Source: Alphaproteobacteria bacterium
GTDB lineage: Bacteria; Pseudomonadota; Alphaproteobacteria; Rhizobiales; OSC116
Direction: 5' to 3'
Assembly: GCA_002400495.2 (NCBI GenBank)
Contig: NVQL02000023.1
Coordinates: forward strand, 1 to 45,362
DNA length: 45,362 nt
Shown here in pieces: positions 16,555-23,190 of the stretch. The notes beneath the pieces are model-generated. The model was not told the DNA's origin and made no database searches. It was given only the letters and a program-made list of their open reading frames with translations. How positions within the stretch are numbered: the first letter of the stretch is position 1; each line of letters begins with the position of its first letter. The position numbers and the translations under genes were made by a program.

Positions 16555-17511
16555 ATGAAATTTTCGACTAAATTACTGGGGGCAGTTGCTGGCCTCGCGA
16601 TGGCTGTATCATCAGGCGTTGCATTTGCAGAAACATATACAATGGGTGTGTCTATCCCCACTGCCGACCATGGTTGGACAGGTGGTGTAAACTATCATGC
16701 ACAAGTGACTAAAGAGCGTTTGGAAGCACTTTATCAAGACCTTAAAATTGTGTTGGTAACCGCTGCAGACCCAACTTCACAAGCCAATGACTTGGAAGAC
16801 CTTGTGTCTATCCATGAAATTGATGCTTTGGTGATTTTGCCAACAGATGGTGGCCCTTTGACTGAGCCTATCCGTGACGTAAAAGCTTCTGGCGCAACCA
16901 TTACAGTGGTTGACCGTAGCCTGACTGACAATTCACTTGTTGACATTTATGTAGCTGGTAACAACTCAGAATTGGGTACCACATCGGCTAAATATATGGC
17001 TGAACATATGAATGGCACAGGTAACATTGTTATCTTGCGTGGTTTGCCTATTTCTATTGATGAAGAACGTTTTGATGCCTTCATGGAAGAAATTAACAAA
17101 AGCAGTGGCATTACAGTGCTTGATAACAAACACGCTAACTGGAACCGTGATGATGGCTTTATAGTGATGCAAGATTTCTTGGCTCGTTTCCCTAAAATTG
17201 ATGGTGTATGGGCTCAAGATGATGACATCGCGCTAGGTGTAATCGAAGCGGTTAAAGAAGCTGGTCGTGAAGATGAGCTATTTATCGTTGGCGGTGCTGG
17301 CATGAAAGAAATGGTCAAACGGGTTATGGATGGCGACAAGCTTGTGCCTGTTGATGTGCTTTATCCACCTGCGATGATTGCAACGGCTATGGAAATCACA
17401 GCATTGCAATTTGTTTCTGGCGCACCTGTTGAAGGTACGTTTATTGTGGGTTCTCCTTTGATCACACAAGAAAATGCTGCTAAATATTATTTCCCAGATT
17501 CTTTGTTCTAG
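16555..17511 (+). CDS. periplasmic sugar-binding protein of the ABC importer
   Basis: A 318-residue type I periplasmic binding protein. A signal peptide occupies about residues 1-25 (basic MKFSTK, hydrophobic core, AFA-E cleavage), and the mature part starts TYTMGVSIPTADHGW. The ribose-binding-like fold shows LVILPTDGGPL, VTVVDRSL-type strands and GVWAQDDDIALG (about 222-233). It captures the substrate in the periplasm for the permease. A very strong AGGAGG ribosome site lies 6 bases upstream. It is last in the operon and is followed by a strong terminator. The ligand cannot be named from sequence alone. Confidence 0.92.
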   Translation: MKFSTKLLGAVAGLAMAVSSGVAFAETYTMGVSIPTADHGWTGGVNYHAQVTKERLEALYQDLKIVLVTAADPTSQANDLEDLVSIHEIDALVILPTDGGPLTEPIRDVKASGATITVVDRSLTDNSLVDIYVAGNNSELGTTSAKYMAEHMNGTGNIVILRGLPISIDEERFDAFMEEINKSSGITVLDNKHANWNRDDGFIVMQDFLARFPKIDGVWAQDDDIALGVIEAVKEAGREDELFIVGGAGMKEMVKRVMDGDKLVPVDVLYPPAMIATAMEITALQFVSGAPVEGTFIVGSPLITQENAAKYYFPDSLF

Positions 17512-17536
17512 GACTTAAGGTTAGTTACAAGTTTAG

Positions 17537-17569
17537 ATGCCTGAGATTAATTTCTCAGGCATTTTTTTT
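17537..17569 (+). terminator. rho-independent terminator of the ABC operon
   Basis: A 10-bp perfect stem ATGCCTGAGA/TCTCAGGCAT (17537-17546 and 17553-17562) with a 6-nt loop and eight T. A repeat element begins immediately after. Confidence 0.95.
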
Positions 17570-17572
17570 GCG

Positions 17573-18060
17573 GCAAACTCAATGTTTCTATCTGCTCTCG
17601 TATCCAAACAACGTGCTCATCAGTGAGTGCGTGTGGCGCGCGTTCGAAGCCGCTGCAGTAGGACGCGCGGCAGGCAAGAGAGCATAGCGAACGCACGCAA
17701 GTGTCAACAGTAAGCTTAAGCGAACGTATAAATGAAGTACCCGAGTATTGGCGGTACAGCTAACTTTCTTAGTGTCTTTGTAGCGGTAAATGCGGGTTCA
17801 CCCGTTGCAACTCAAACACAAAATTTCCACATCACAACTTTTCAGCCATCACGAGGCAGTACCCTGCCTAAGCTCTGGAAGTCTCATTTTTACGTTCGGC
17901 TTAAGCCTCTCTGTTGACACTTGCGTGCGCTCCATACGCTTCGCGTACTGCGCTTGCCTGCCGCGCGTTTGTCTGCAGCGGCTTCGAACGGCCGCTGTCG
18001 CGCTCACTGAAATGTATGGAAGATGAGGACACGAGGGGTAGATAGGAATTCTGAATTTGC
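17573..18060 (-). repeat. intergenic inverted-repeat element, copy B (near full length)
   Basis: About 490 bp bounded by GCAAACTCA at the left and TGAATTTGC at the right, complementary ends of a long imperfect terminal inverted repeat. The arms (about 17573-17735 and 17885-18060) contain CAGTGAG/CTCACTG, CGTTCGAAGCCGCTGC and its complement, and GCACGCAAGTGTCAACAG. A central part of about 150 bp is also shared, in opposite orientation, with copy G at 42.66-43.10 kb. No plausible protein is encoded. It fills the gap between the ABC terminator and the ArsR operator. Confidence 0.85.
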
Positions 18061-18090
18061 CGAGGGTGAAAGTTTATTGTTGACTCTTGG

Positions 18091-18128
18091 TGTTTATCAA
18101 TTATGTTAATTAACATAATTGATAAACA
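18091..18128. promoter_or_regulatory. 38-bp perfect palindrome, operator of the ArsR-SRPBCC operon
   Basis: The left half TGTTTATCAATTATGTTAA (18091-18109) is exactly complementary to the right half (18110-18128). It ends 12 bp before the ArsR start codon. It is long enough for two winged-helix dimers or one large site, and would form a cruciform or a strong mRNA hairpin if transcribed. Confidence 0.75.
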
Positions 18129-18140
18129 AGGTTTCGTATT

Positions 18141-18455
18141 ATGCAGCTTGCAAATACATTTTCAGCATTAGGTAACGCCACCCGCTTTGCTATTGTCGAA
18201 CGGTTGCTACAGCAGGGCGAATTGCCAGCTGGGGCGTTTCTGGACATGAATGGCGTTTCGCCGCCTGCTATGTCACGCCACTTTAAAGTGTTGCGCGAGG
18301 CGGGGATTGTTAATCAGCGAATTGATAAACAACGGCGGATATATTCGGTGCGACCGCAAGCGGTGCAGCAAATTAGTGACTGGTCGATAAGTTATCGAAA
18401 ATTCTGGGAAAATGGGCTTGATCGGTTGGCGATGGCTTTAAGTGAGGATGTTTGA
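18141..18455 (+). CDS. ArsR family regulator of the SRPBCC-associated type
   Basis: A 104-residue winged-helix protein. The recognition region is VSPPAMSRHFKVLREAGIVNQRI (about 39-61), and the C-terminal SYRKFWENGLDRLA is typical of the ArsR subgroup paired with SRPBCC (AHSA1-like) genes. It has no Cys in metal-binding positions, so it probably senses something other than a metal. Its stop (TGA 18453-18455) overlaps the next ATG (TGATG), so translation is coupled. The 38-bp palindrome immediately upstream is the likely autoregulatory site. Confidence 0.88.
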   Translation: MQLANTFSALGNATRFAIVERLLQQGELPAGAFLDMNGVSPPAMSRHFKVLREAGIVNQRIDKQRRIYSVRPQAVQQISDWSISYRKFWENGLDRLAMALSEDV

Positions 18456-18895
18456 TGGAAGATGATATTCTAACCTTGAAGCGCAGCTTTGATGCGCCGC
18501 CTTATAAAGTTTTTGATTTTGTGACGAAGAAAGAAAACCTGCTTAAATGGTGGGGGCCTGAAAATTGTTATGTTGATGAGAATGATTTAGATTTTACCAT
18601 GGTCGGGCCGTATTTTTTTGTGATGGTGGCGCCCAATGGGGCAAAGGCCAAAGTGAGTGGCAAGGTACTTGCCGTCAACCCGCCTTATATGGTTGAATTT
18701 AATATGTCGATGCCGGGTGATGAAGAATGTTTGCGCATGAGTGTGGTTAAATTTAAATTAGCTGCAAATGATGCGGGTGGGACAGATTTTACGCTTACAC
18801 AAAGCGGGCTTACCAGTGAAGAGATTACCTTTAACCGCACTAATGGTTGGGTATCCACCCTTGGTCGCCTAGAAAAATTATTGAAAGAAACTTAA
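18455..18895 (+). CDS. SRPBCC (AHSA1-like) domain protein
   Basis: A 146-residue START-like fold protein. N-terminal RSFDAPPYKVFDFVTKKENLLKWWGPE and C-terminal GWVSTLGRLEKLL are the usual edges of the AHSA1/SRPBCC family, whose hydrophobic cavity binds small molecules. The ATG at 18455 shares a base with the ArsR stop; the TTG three bases earlier is less likely. ArsR-SRPBCC pairs are common and usually followed by YciI-like or DoxX-like genes, as here. The ligand is unknown. Confidence 0.88.
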   Translation: MEDDILTLKRSFDAPPYKVFDFVTKKENLLKWWGPENCYVDENDLDFTMVGPYFFVMVAPNGAKAKVSGKVLAVNPPYMVEFNMSMPGDEECLRMSVVKFKLAANDAGGTDFTLTQSGLTSEEITFNRTNGWVSTLGRLEKLLKET

Positions 18896-18926
18896 ACTAA
18901 CTCCAAAAGTAAAAAAGGACGAAAAA

Positions 18927-19256
18927 ATGGACGAATTTGCAATTATATATGTGGGTCAAGGTACGCCTGACAAAATGCCTAAGAGTAAAGAAGAAGGCAT
19001 GGCGCACCGTCAGAAATGGATGGAATGGGTGGCAAGCCTTGGTGACGCCGTGGTTAGCCCCGGCCAGCCGATGATGGAGCATAAATTGGTTTCCTCTGAA
19101 GGCGTTTCTGATGTTGCTGAGAATGAGAAATTCACTGGTTTTGCTGTGGTAAAAGCCGAAAATATTGAAGCGGCGATTGAAATTGCCAAATCTGACCCAT
19201 TTTTGAATATGGGCGGTGGTGTGCAAGTGGCCAAAATGATGAAAATGCCAGGTTAG
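18927..19256 (+). CDS. YciI-like domain protein
   Basis: A 109-residue protein with the ferredoxin-like YCII fold. It starts DEFAIIYVGQG, has the central HRQKWMEWVASLGDAVVSPGQPM with the conserved His, and ends AIEIAKSDPFLNMGGGVQVAKMM. YciI relatives include small lyases and dehalogenase-like enzymes, but most are uncharacterised. It lies 31 bp downstream of the SRPBCC gene with AAGGAC before the ATG, so it is very probably co-transcribed. Confidence 0.85.
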   Translation: MDEFAIIYVGQGTPDKMPKSKEEGMAHRQKWMEWVASLGDAVVSPGQPMMEHKLVSSEGVSDVAENEKFTGFAVVKAENIEAAIEIAKSDPFLNMGGGVQVAKMMKMPG

Positions 19257-19269
19257 GAAAGGTTGCTTT

Positions 19270-19635
19270 ATGAAATTTATTAAAACCGAAAATATCCCAC
19301 TTTGGGTGACATTATTGGCCATAATTTTAGCGCTTTCGGGCATGGGTCTGGGCATTATGAGTTTGCTTGGCCCTGTGCCAGACGCGCCGCAGATTACGCC
19401 TTATTTGGGTGGTAGATCGTTTGGTGTGGGTGTGGTATTTGGCTTTGCAGTGTTATTTAAAAGCCCAGCTACTTATATTGCAGCTTTTGTTGCGGGGGCT
19501 GCACGCGAAATTGGCGATGTGTTTGGTGAGCTTACAACAGCTGTGCCGAGTATGGGTACGGTTGCGGCAGAGCTTGTTATTGCAGTGATTTGCTTATTTG
19601 CGGCTTATTTGGCAAACAAGGCCAGAAAAGCTTAG
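19270..19635 (+). CDS. small membrane protein, last gene of the ArsR-SRPBCC operon
   Basis: A 121-residue protein with about four hydrophobic segments (11-36, 47-63, 66-82, 92-117). The loop GAAREIGDVFGELTTAVPS could hold functional residues. A basic C-terminus (NKARKA) suggests a cytosolic end. I do not recognise the family. The position, 13 bp after the YciI-like gene with AGGAAAGG upstream, shows operon membership. A DoxX-like or transporter role would fit the neighbours but is a guess. Confidence 0.7.
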   Translation: MKFIKTENIPLWVTLLAIILALSGMGLGIMSLLGPVPDAPQITPYLGGRSFGVGVVFGFAVLFKSPATYIAAFVAGAAREIGDVFGELTTAVPSMGTVAAELVIAVICLFAAYLANKARKA

Positions 19636-19664
19636 CCAACAATTAAAACCTATATAGAGTTGAA

Positions 19665-19693
19665 ATGCTTAAGCTTGCTTAGGCATTTTTTTT
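19665..19693 (+). terminator. rho-independent terminator of the ArsR-SRPBCC operon
   Basis: Stem ATGCTTAAG with CTTAGGCAT (one G-T pair), loop CTTG, then eight T. It overlaps the last codons of the convergent hydrolase gene. Confidence 0.75.
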
Positions 19694-20503
19694 GATGTAG
19701 GCAGCGATGAATTCTGCCAAGGGTTCATCGCGCAAGATGCGTTTGTGGCCTAGGCCTTGGGTTGCGTGAAACTCGCCATTTGGCCAGGTTTTTTGCAAAT
19801 TGGTAAATTCGGAAAATGGCACTTCTTTGTCATTTTCGTCGTGGACAATTAGCGGCAATCTGTCTTTATATACATCGCTATTAATTAAGCCTATTGAATC
19901 GACGGTGTGTTGGGTTAGTGCGTTTAGCTTATCTAGCATCAACTTTTGTGCTTTGAGCGATAAATGAATGGTGGCAAAATATTTGTTAAATACGGTGCGT
20001 ATATTGGTTGGGGCGGATATGAAAACTAGAATTTTGGGTAATGTTATGTATTTGTGTAATAAGCCGATGATGGCGCCGCCCATGGAGTGGCCAATAAAGG
20101 CTGCGGGTTTTAAGTCTTGTGATGCTAAATCTTCGATTAAGGCCAAAGTCATGCTTAAAATTTGTGTTTTGGTGCCTGGTGATGCGCCATGGGCAGGGGC
20201 GTTCCAGCCAATAACTTGATAATTTTGAGCTAGCAATGCCCGAATGATGACGTGAAATTGAGTGCCGCGTGATTCCCAACCATGGCATAAGAATATGAGC
20301 GGTGCTGCTGGGTCTCCCCAAAGGGTGGCGCGTCTGCCGCTGCTAAATGTGAGTTGCGTGCCTTCATTAAACAAAGCCAGTTCTTGCTTATTTCTGTCAA
20401 ACCTACGCGGTCTGCTGAATAGGCTTAATGCCACGTTTGCTGCCATATTTGGCGATATGGTGGAGAGAATGTTTATGAATTTGGGGATGTGTTTTCTGAG
20501 CAT
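19679..20503 (-). CDS. alpha/beta hydrolase
   Basis: A 274-residue cytosolic alpha/beta hydrolase. The oxyanion segment is FLCHGWESRGTQF (about 70-82) and the nucleophile motif GHSMGG (about 138-143). The acid is probably in VHDENDKEVPF (about 223-233) and the base in GLGHKRIL (about 251-258). The substrate is unknown; esterase or lactonase activity is possible. It is monocistronic and convergent with the ArsR-SRPBCC operon, sharing a few bases with its terminator. Confidence 0.85.
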   Translation of the reverse strand: MLRKHIPKFINILSTISPNMAANVALSLFSRPRRFDRNKQELALFNEGTQLTFSSGRRATLWGDPAAPLIFLCHGWESRGTQFHVIIRALLAQNYQVIGWNAPAHGASPGTKTQILSMTLALIEDLASQDLKPAAFIGHSMGGAIIGLLHKYITLPKILVFISAPTNIRTVFNKYFATIHLSLKAQKLMLDKLNALTQHTVDSIGLINSDVYKDRLPLIVHDENDKEVPFSEFTNLQKTWPNGEFHATQGLGHKRILRDEPLAEFIAAYIKKNA

Positions 20504-20704
20504 ATATGTATCAATTATGTGGGTTCTGATTGATTGAGTATTTTTGAATATAGTTATTAAATACTTAAAACTTCAATAAATTGCCATGCAATAATTGCAT
20601 AGCAGGGTCTCGATAATGGTGCTTTTCAATAAAAAAATATTATCTATATTGTCCTTAACAGGGAGCGATGCTCCACAATATAACACCATTTATGGAGAAG
20701 AAAC
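20504..20704 (+). promoter_or_regulatory. upstream region and leader of the first DUF1127 gene
   Basis: A palindrome ATGCAAT-A-ATTGCAT (20586-20600), a GGTGCTTTTCA box (about 20619-20629) and a hairpin GGAGC-GAT-GCTCC (20662-20674) ending 30 nt before the ATG. The same ordered elements precede the other two DUF1127 genes, so this is a shared promoter and 5' leader. The regulator is not in the window. Confidence 0.5.
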
Positions 20705-20890
20705 ATGGCTTTATTTACAGCGAATAAAAATGCAAAATCAAAAAAATCAACTGGTCTATTGGCTAGATTTAATGAATCGGCCAGATTGCGCCGTGCTGAA
20801 AAAGCATTGCTTAAATTAGATGATCGCATGCTTTCTGACATTGGCGTGTCTCGCGGTGATGTTCATGGTAAAGTTTGGGGTCAATTCTAA
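20705..20890 (+). CDS. DUF1127 small Arg-rich protein 1
   Basis: A 61-residue basic protein. The DUF1127 core is SARLRRAEKALLKLDDRMLSDIGVSRGDV (about 25-53), followed by a C-terminal HGKVWGQF tail shared with the two paralogues nearby. Such proteins in alphaproteobacteria influence RNA turnover, phosphate or carbon metabolism and stress responses; the specific role here is unknown. The N-terminal MALF and the leader are shared with paralogues at 21314 and 21877. GGAGAAG precedes the ATG. Confidence 0.85.
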   Translation: MALFTANKNAKSKKSTGLLARFNESARLRRAEKALLKLDDRMLSDIGVSRGDVHGKVWGQF

Positions 20891-20934
20891 ACCTAAACGA
20901 TTATCTGCTTAAATTTTTTGATAGGATCAAAAAC

Positions 20935-21099
20935 ATGGCTTATATTACACATACAGATGAACTAAAAACAACTTCATCTATCACTGCCAAAATTTCTAAA
21001 TTCTTAAAGAATGTTGGAAATTCATTTATACGGGCGCAAGAAGCTCGCGCACGTGAACATGTTAAAAAATATATGACTAAAAGCTATAAACCTTTTTAG
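20935..21099 (+). CDS. 54-residue basic protein beside DUF1127
   Basis: A short frame with AGGAT before ATG 20935; the reading frame is open further upstream but without support. The product has a Ser/Thr-rich N-terminus and a basic amphipathic second half (FIRAQEARAREHVKKYM, about 31-47) reminiscent of a degenerate DUF1127 helix, but lacking the DIGxxR motif. It lies 44 bp after DUF1127 gene 1 and is followed by a terminator, so the two are probably co-transcribed. Function unknown. Confidence 0.6.
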   Translation: MAYITHTDELKTTSSITAKISKFLKNVGNSFIRAQEARAREHVKKYMTKSYKPF

Positions 21100-21136
21100 G
21101 TTGCGGCTAAGAATTTTGGTTAAAGCGTATTTAAGA

Positions 21137-21165
21137 AGCCCTTTACGATTGTGAGGGGCTTTTTA
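21137..21165 (+). terminator. rho-independent terminator after the DUF1127-1 pair
   Basis: Stem AGCCCTTTAC with GTGAGGGGCT (two G-T pairs), short GATT loop, T-rich tail. Confidence 0.8.
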
Positions 21166-21313
21166 TTTGTGACAATATTATGACGTTGGCTATGCAATGA
21201 ACGCATGGCTGGTGCGTTGTAACGGTGCTTTTCATCATGGCTTAAAGCGCTTATATTTAAGTTGTTAGATGGAGCAAGGGCTCCTCTTATTTGCCAAATA
21301 TAGGATTAATATC

Positions 21314-21499
21314 ATGGCTTTATTTACATTGACAAAAACAGAAAAAAACAAAAAAACTACCGGCTTTATTGCAAAATATAGCGAAACTGCTAAATTGCGT
21401 CGCGCCGAAAGAGAATTGAATAAAATGAGTGATCGTATGCTTGAAGATATTGGTGTATCTCGCGGCGATGTGCACGGTAAAATTTGGGGTGAGTTCTAG
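21314..21499 (+). CDS. DUF1127 small Arg-rich protein 2
   Basis: A 61-residue paralogue. N-terminal MALFTLTKTEKNKKTTGFIAK, core AKLRRAERELNKMSDRMLEDIGVSRGDV, C-terminal HGKIWGEF. ATG 21314 is chosen because the paralogues align from this Met and the ribosome site AGGATTAATATC is conserved; the frame is open 45 bp further upstream. The gene, its terminator and the repeat after it are duplicated in tandem 563 bp downstream. A leader hairpin (21271-21284) lies 29 nt upstream. Confidence 0.87.
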   Translation: MALFTLTKTEKNKKTTGFIAKYSETAKLRRAERELNKMSDRMLEDIGVSRGDVHGKIWGEF

Positions 21500-21530
21500 A
21501 ACTTAACCAACAGCCGAATATAGTTTCTGA

Positions 21531-21565
21531 AGCCTTCTGATATTATTATGTCAGAGGGCTTTTTT
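21531..21565 (+). terminator. terminator of DUF1127 gene 2
   Basis: Stem AGCCTTCTGATA with TGTCAGAGGGCT (G-T pairs allowed), then six T. An outer AACCAACA / TGTTGGTT pair flanks the hairpin. Confidence 0.8.
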
Positions 21566-21578
21566 GTTGGTTAGATTT

Positions 21579-21725
21579 ATGTTTGGCCACTGCGTGCGCG
21601 ATACTCCGTATCGCTTGCTAAGCCACTTAGCCGCTGGTCTTGTTGTTGGTTCACCACCCCATTTAGGCTCATTGTTTTACGTTAAGTGGAGTTTGGCGAA
21701 ATACTGCATGTTGGTGCTATACGGA
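21579..21725 (+). repeat. intergenic mosaic repeat, copy D
   Basis: It contains CCACTGCGTGCGC, a small hairpin GCGATAC-TCC-GTATCGC (21598-21614), GCTAAGCCACTTAGCCGCTGG, TTCACCACCCC and GGAGTTTGGCGAAA. Collinear with copies A, E, F and H. Confidence 0.8.
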
Positions 21726-21876
21726 TATTCGGAACTAGCTAGGGCTGTCTTGGTTATGTAATAAATGCAGGGCTGGTGTGCAAAAGTTGCACTTTTCATT
21801 GTGGGGTGGACTGCCTATATATAGGTTGTTAGACGGAACAAGGGTTCCTCTTAATTGCCAATTTAGGATTAACATC

Positions 21877-22062
21877 ATGGCTTTATTTACATTTACAAAA
21901 ACAGAAACAACAAAAAAATCAACTGGCTTTATCGCAAAATATGCAGAAACATCTCGTTTGCGCCGTGCCGAAAAACAATTGAATAGAATGAATGATCGCA
22001 TGCTTGAAGATATTGGTTTATCTCGCGGCGATGTACACGGTAAAGTTTGGGGTTCTTTTTAA
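21877..22062 (+). CDS. DUF1127 small Arg-rich protein 3
   Basis: A 61-residue paralogue nearly identical in layout to protein 2. N-terminal MALFTFTKTETTKKSTGFIAK, core SRLRRAEKQLNRMNDRMLEDIGLSRGDV, C-terminal HGKVWGSF. ATG 21877 is chosen by alignment and by the conserved AGGATTAACATC before it. Part of a tandem duplication with gene 2. A hairpin GGAAC-AAGG-GTTCC (21835-21848) lies 28 nt upstream and differs from the gene 2 hairpin by a compensated base pair. Confidence 0.87.
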   Translation: MALFTFTKTETTKKSTGFIAKYAETSRLRRAEKQLNRMNDRMLEDIGLSRGDVHGKVWGSF

Positions 22063-22094
22063 GAATAACCAACAGCCGAATATAGTTTCTAAAG

Positions 22095-22129
22095 CCTTCT
22101 GATATTATGATGTCAGGGGGCTTTTTTGT
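22095..22129 (+). terminator. terminator of DUF1127 gene 3
   Basis: The same hairpin as after gene 2 (AGCCTTCTGATA with TGTCAGGGGGCT), followed by six T, with the same outer AACCAACA / TGTTGGTT pairing. Confidence 0.8.
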
Positions 22130-22138
22130 TGGTTAGTT

Positions 22139-22285
22139 TTATGTTTGGCCACTGCGTGCGCAACACATCCGTGTTACTTGCTAAGCCACTCGGCCGCTGG
22201 TCGTATTGGTTGTTCACCACCTAAGTTTAGCTCATTATTTTACGTTGGCTGGAGTTTGGTGAAAATCTGCATATAGGTGCCACAT
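22139..22285 (+). repeat. intergenic mosaic repeat, copy E
   Basis: Collinear with copy D: CCACTGCGTGCGC, a hairpin with altered sequence AACAC-ATCC-GTGTT (22162-22175), TGCTAAGCCACTCGGCCGCTGG, TTCACCACC, GGAGTTTGGTGAAA and ATAGGTGCC. It fills the gap before prmA. Confidence 0.8.
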
Positions 22286-22298
22286 TGACGTGTGGGGA

Positions 22299-23177
22299 TT
22301 ATGTGCGAAAAATTAGGGTGGCCCAGTCGTCGATGATGTTGCGGTCTATTTCTTGGAAGCCTTGGGCTTTGAAGTAGGATGAGACCCAGTTGGCTTGGGT
22401 GGCTAGTAGGCCTGAGAGTATTAGTGAGCCGTTGTTTGTTATGTTTTTTTTGATCTCGACTGCCATTGTGGTTAGGGGTTTGGCTAGAATGTTGGCGATG
22501 ATTAGGTCGTAGGGGGCGTTGTCGCGTAGCTCTAGGTGGTTGAAGCCCTTGGCGGTGATGGGGGTGATTAGGTTTTGGACGTTGTTGATTGTGGCGTTTT
22601 CGCGGGTGATTTGGGTGGCGACGGGGTCGATGTCGGTGGCGAGGACGCGGGTTTTTAGGACTTTGGCGGTGGCAATGGCGAGTAGGCCTGTGCCTGTGCC
22701 TAGGTCTATTGGCTTGTGGAATGCGCCGACTTTTAGCAATTTATCTAGGGCGATTAAGCAGCCTTTGGTGGTGCCGTGATGGCCAGTGCCGAAGGCTAGA
22801 TTGGCGTCAATTTCTAGGCCGATGGCGGATGTTGGGCATTTGTGGGCATCATGTTTGCCGTGTAGGAAAAAACGGCCTGCTTGTATGGGGGCGAGGGCGG
22901 TGAGGCTTTCGGCGACCCAGTTTGTATTTTCATCTAAGGCGATGATGTTAATGTCGAGTGGTTTGAGGCCAGCTTCGGTGAATAGTTTGTTTAGCTCATC
23001 GGTTTTGGGTTTGAATTCATAATAAACGCGTAAATCCCACTCTTGGCTTTCGTCATAGGTTTCGAACCATGTGACGCTCATGGCTTCTGGCCACGGGGCT
23101 TGCTCTAGGGCATCGGCATATTGGTTGGCGGTTGATTTGCTCACGATGCATTGCGCGTAAAAACGGGCTTCTTCCAT
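22299..23177 (-). CDS. prmA: ribosomal protein L11 methyltransferase
   Basis: A 292-residue class I methyltransferase that trimethylates ribosomal protein L11. The conserved AFGTGHHGTT substrate/SAM loop is at about 128-137, SAM motif I DLGTGTGLLA at about 158-167, the acidic ATDIDP at about 179-184, and the catalytic-region NILAKPL at about 229-235. The N-terminal L11-recognition domain is shorter and more divergent than in E. coli, as in other alphaproteobacteria. It lies 13 bp downstream of the helicase gene, same strand, so probably one operon. Repeat E follows its stop. Confidence 0.92.
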   Translation of the reverse strand: MEEARFYAQCIVSKSTANQYADALEQAPWPEAMSVTWFETYDESQEWDLRVYYEFKPKTDELNKLFTEAGLKPLDINIIALDENTNWVAESLTALAPIQAGRFFLHGKHDAHKCPTSAIGLEIDANLAFGTGHHGTTKGCLIALDKLLKVGAFHKPIDLGTGTGLLAIATAKVLKTRVLATDIDPVATQITRENATINNVQNLITPITAKGFNHLELRDNAPYDLIIANILAKPLTTMAVEIKKNITNNGSLILSGLLATQANWVSSYFKAQGFQEIDRNIIDDWATLIFRT

Positions 23178-23190
23178 TATATTTCTTTCA

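Noticed and set aside
17732..18026. Short frames of 61-78 codons inside repeat copy B.
   Set aside because: They lie in inverted-repeat arms, have no ribosome site, and are not kept open in copy G.
20595..20819. A 74-codon frame overlapping the first DUF1127 gene.
   Set aside because: It is out of frame with the recognised DUF1127 protein and runs through the conserved leader hairpin.
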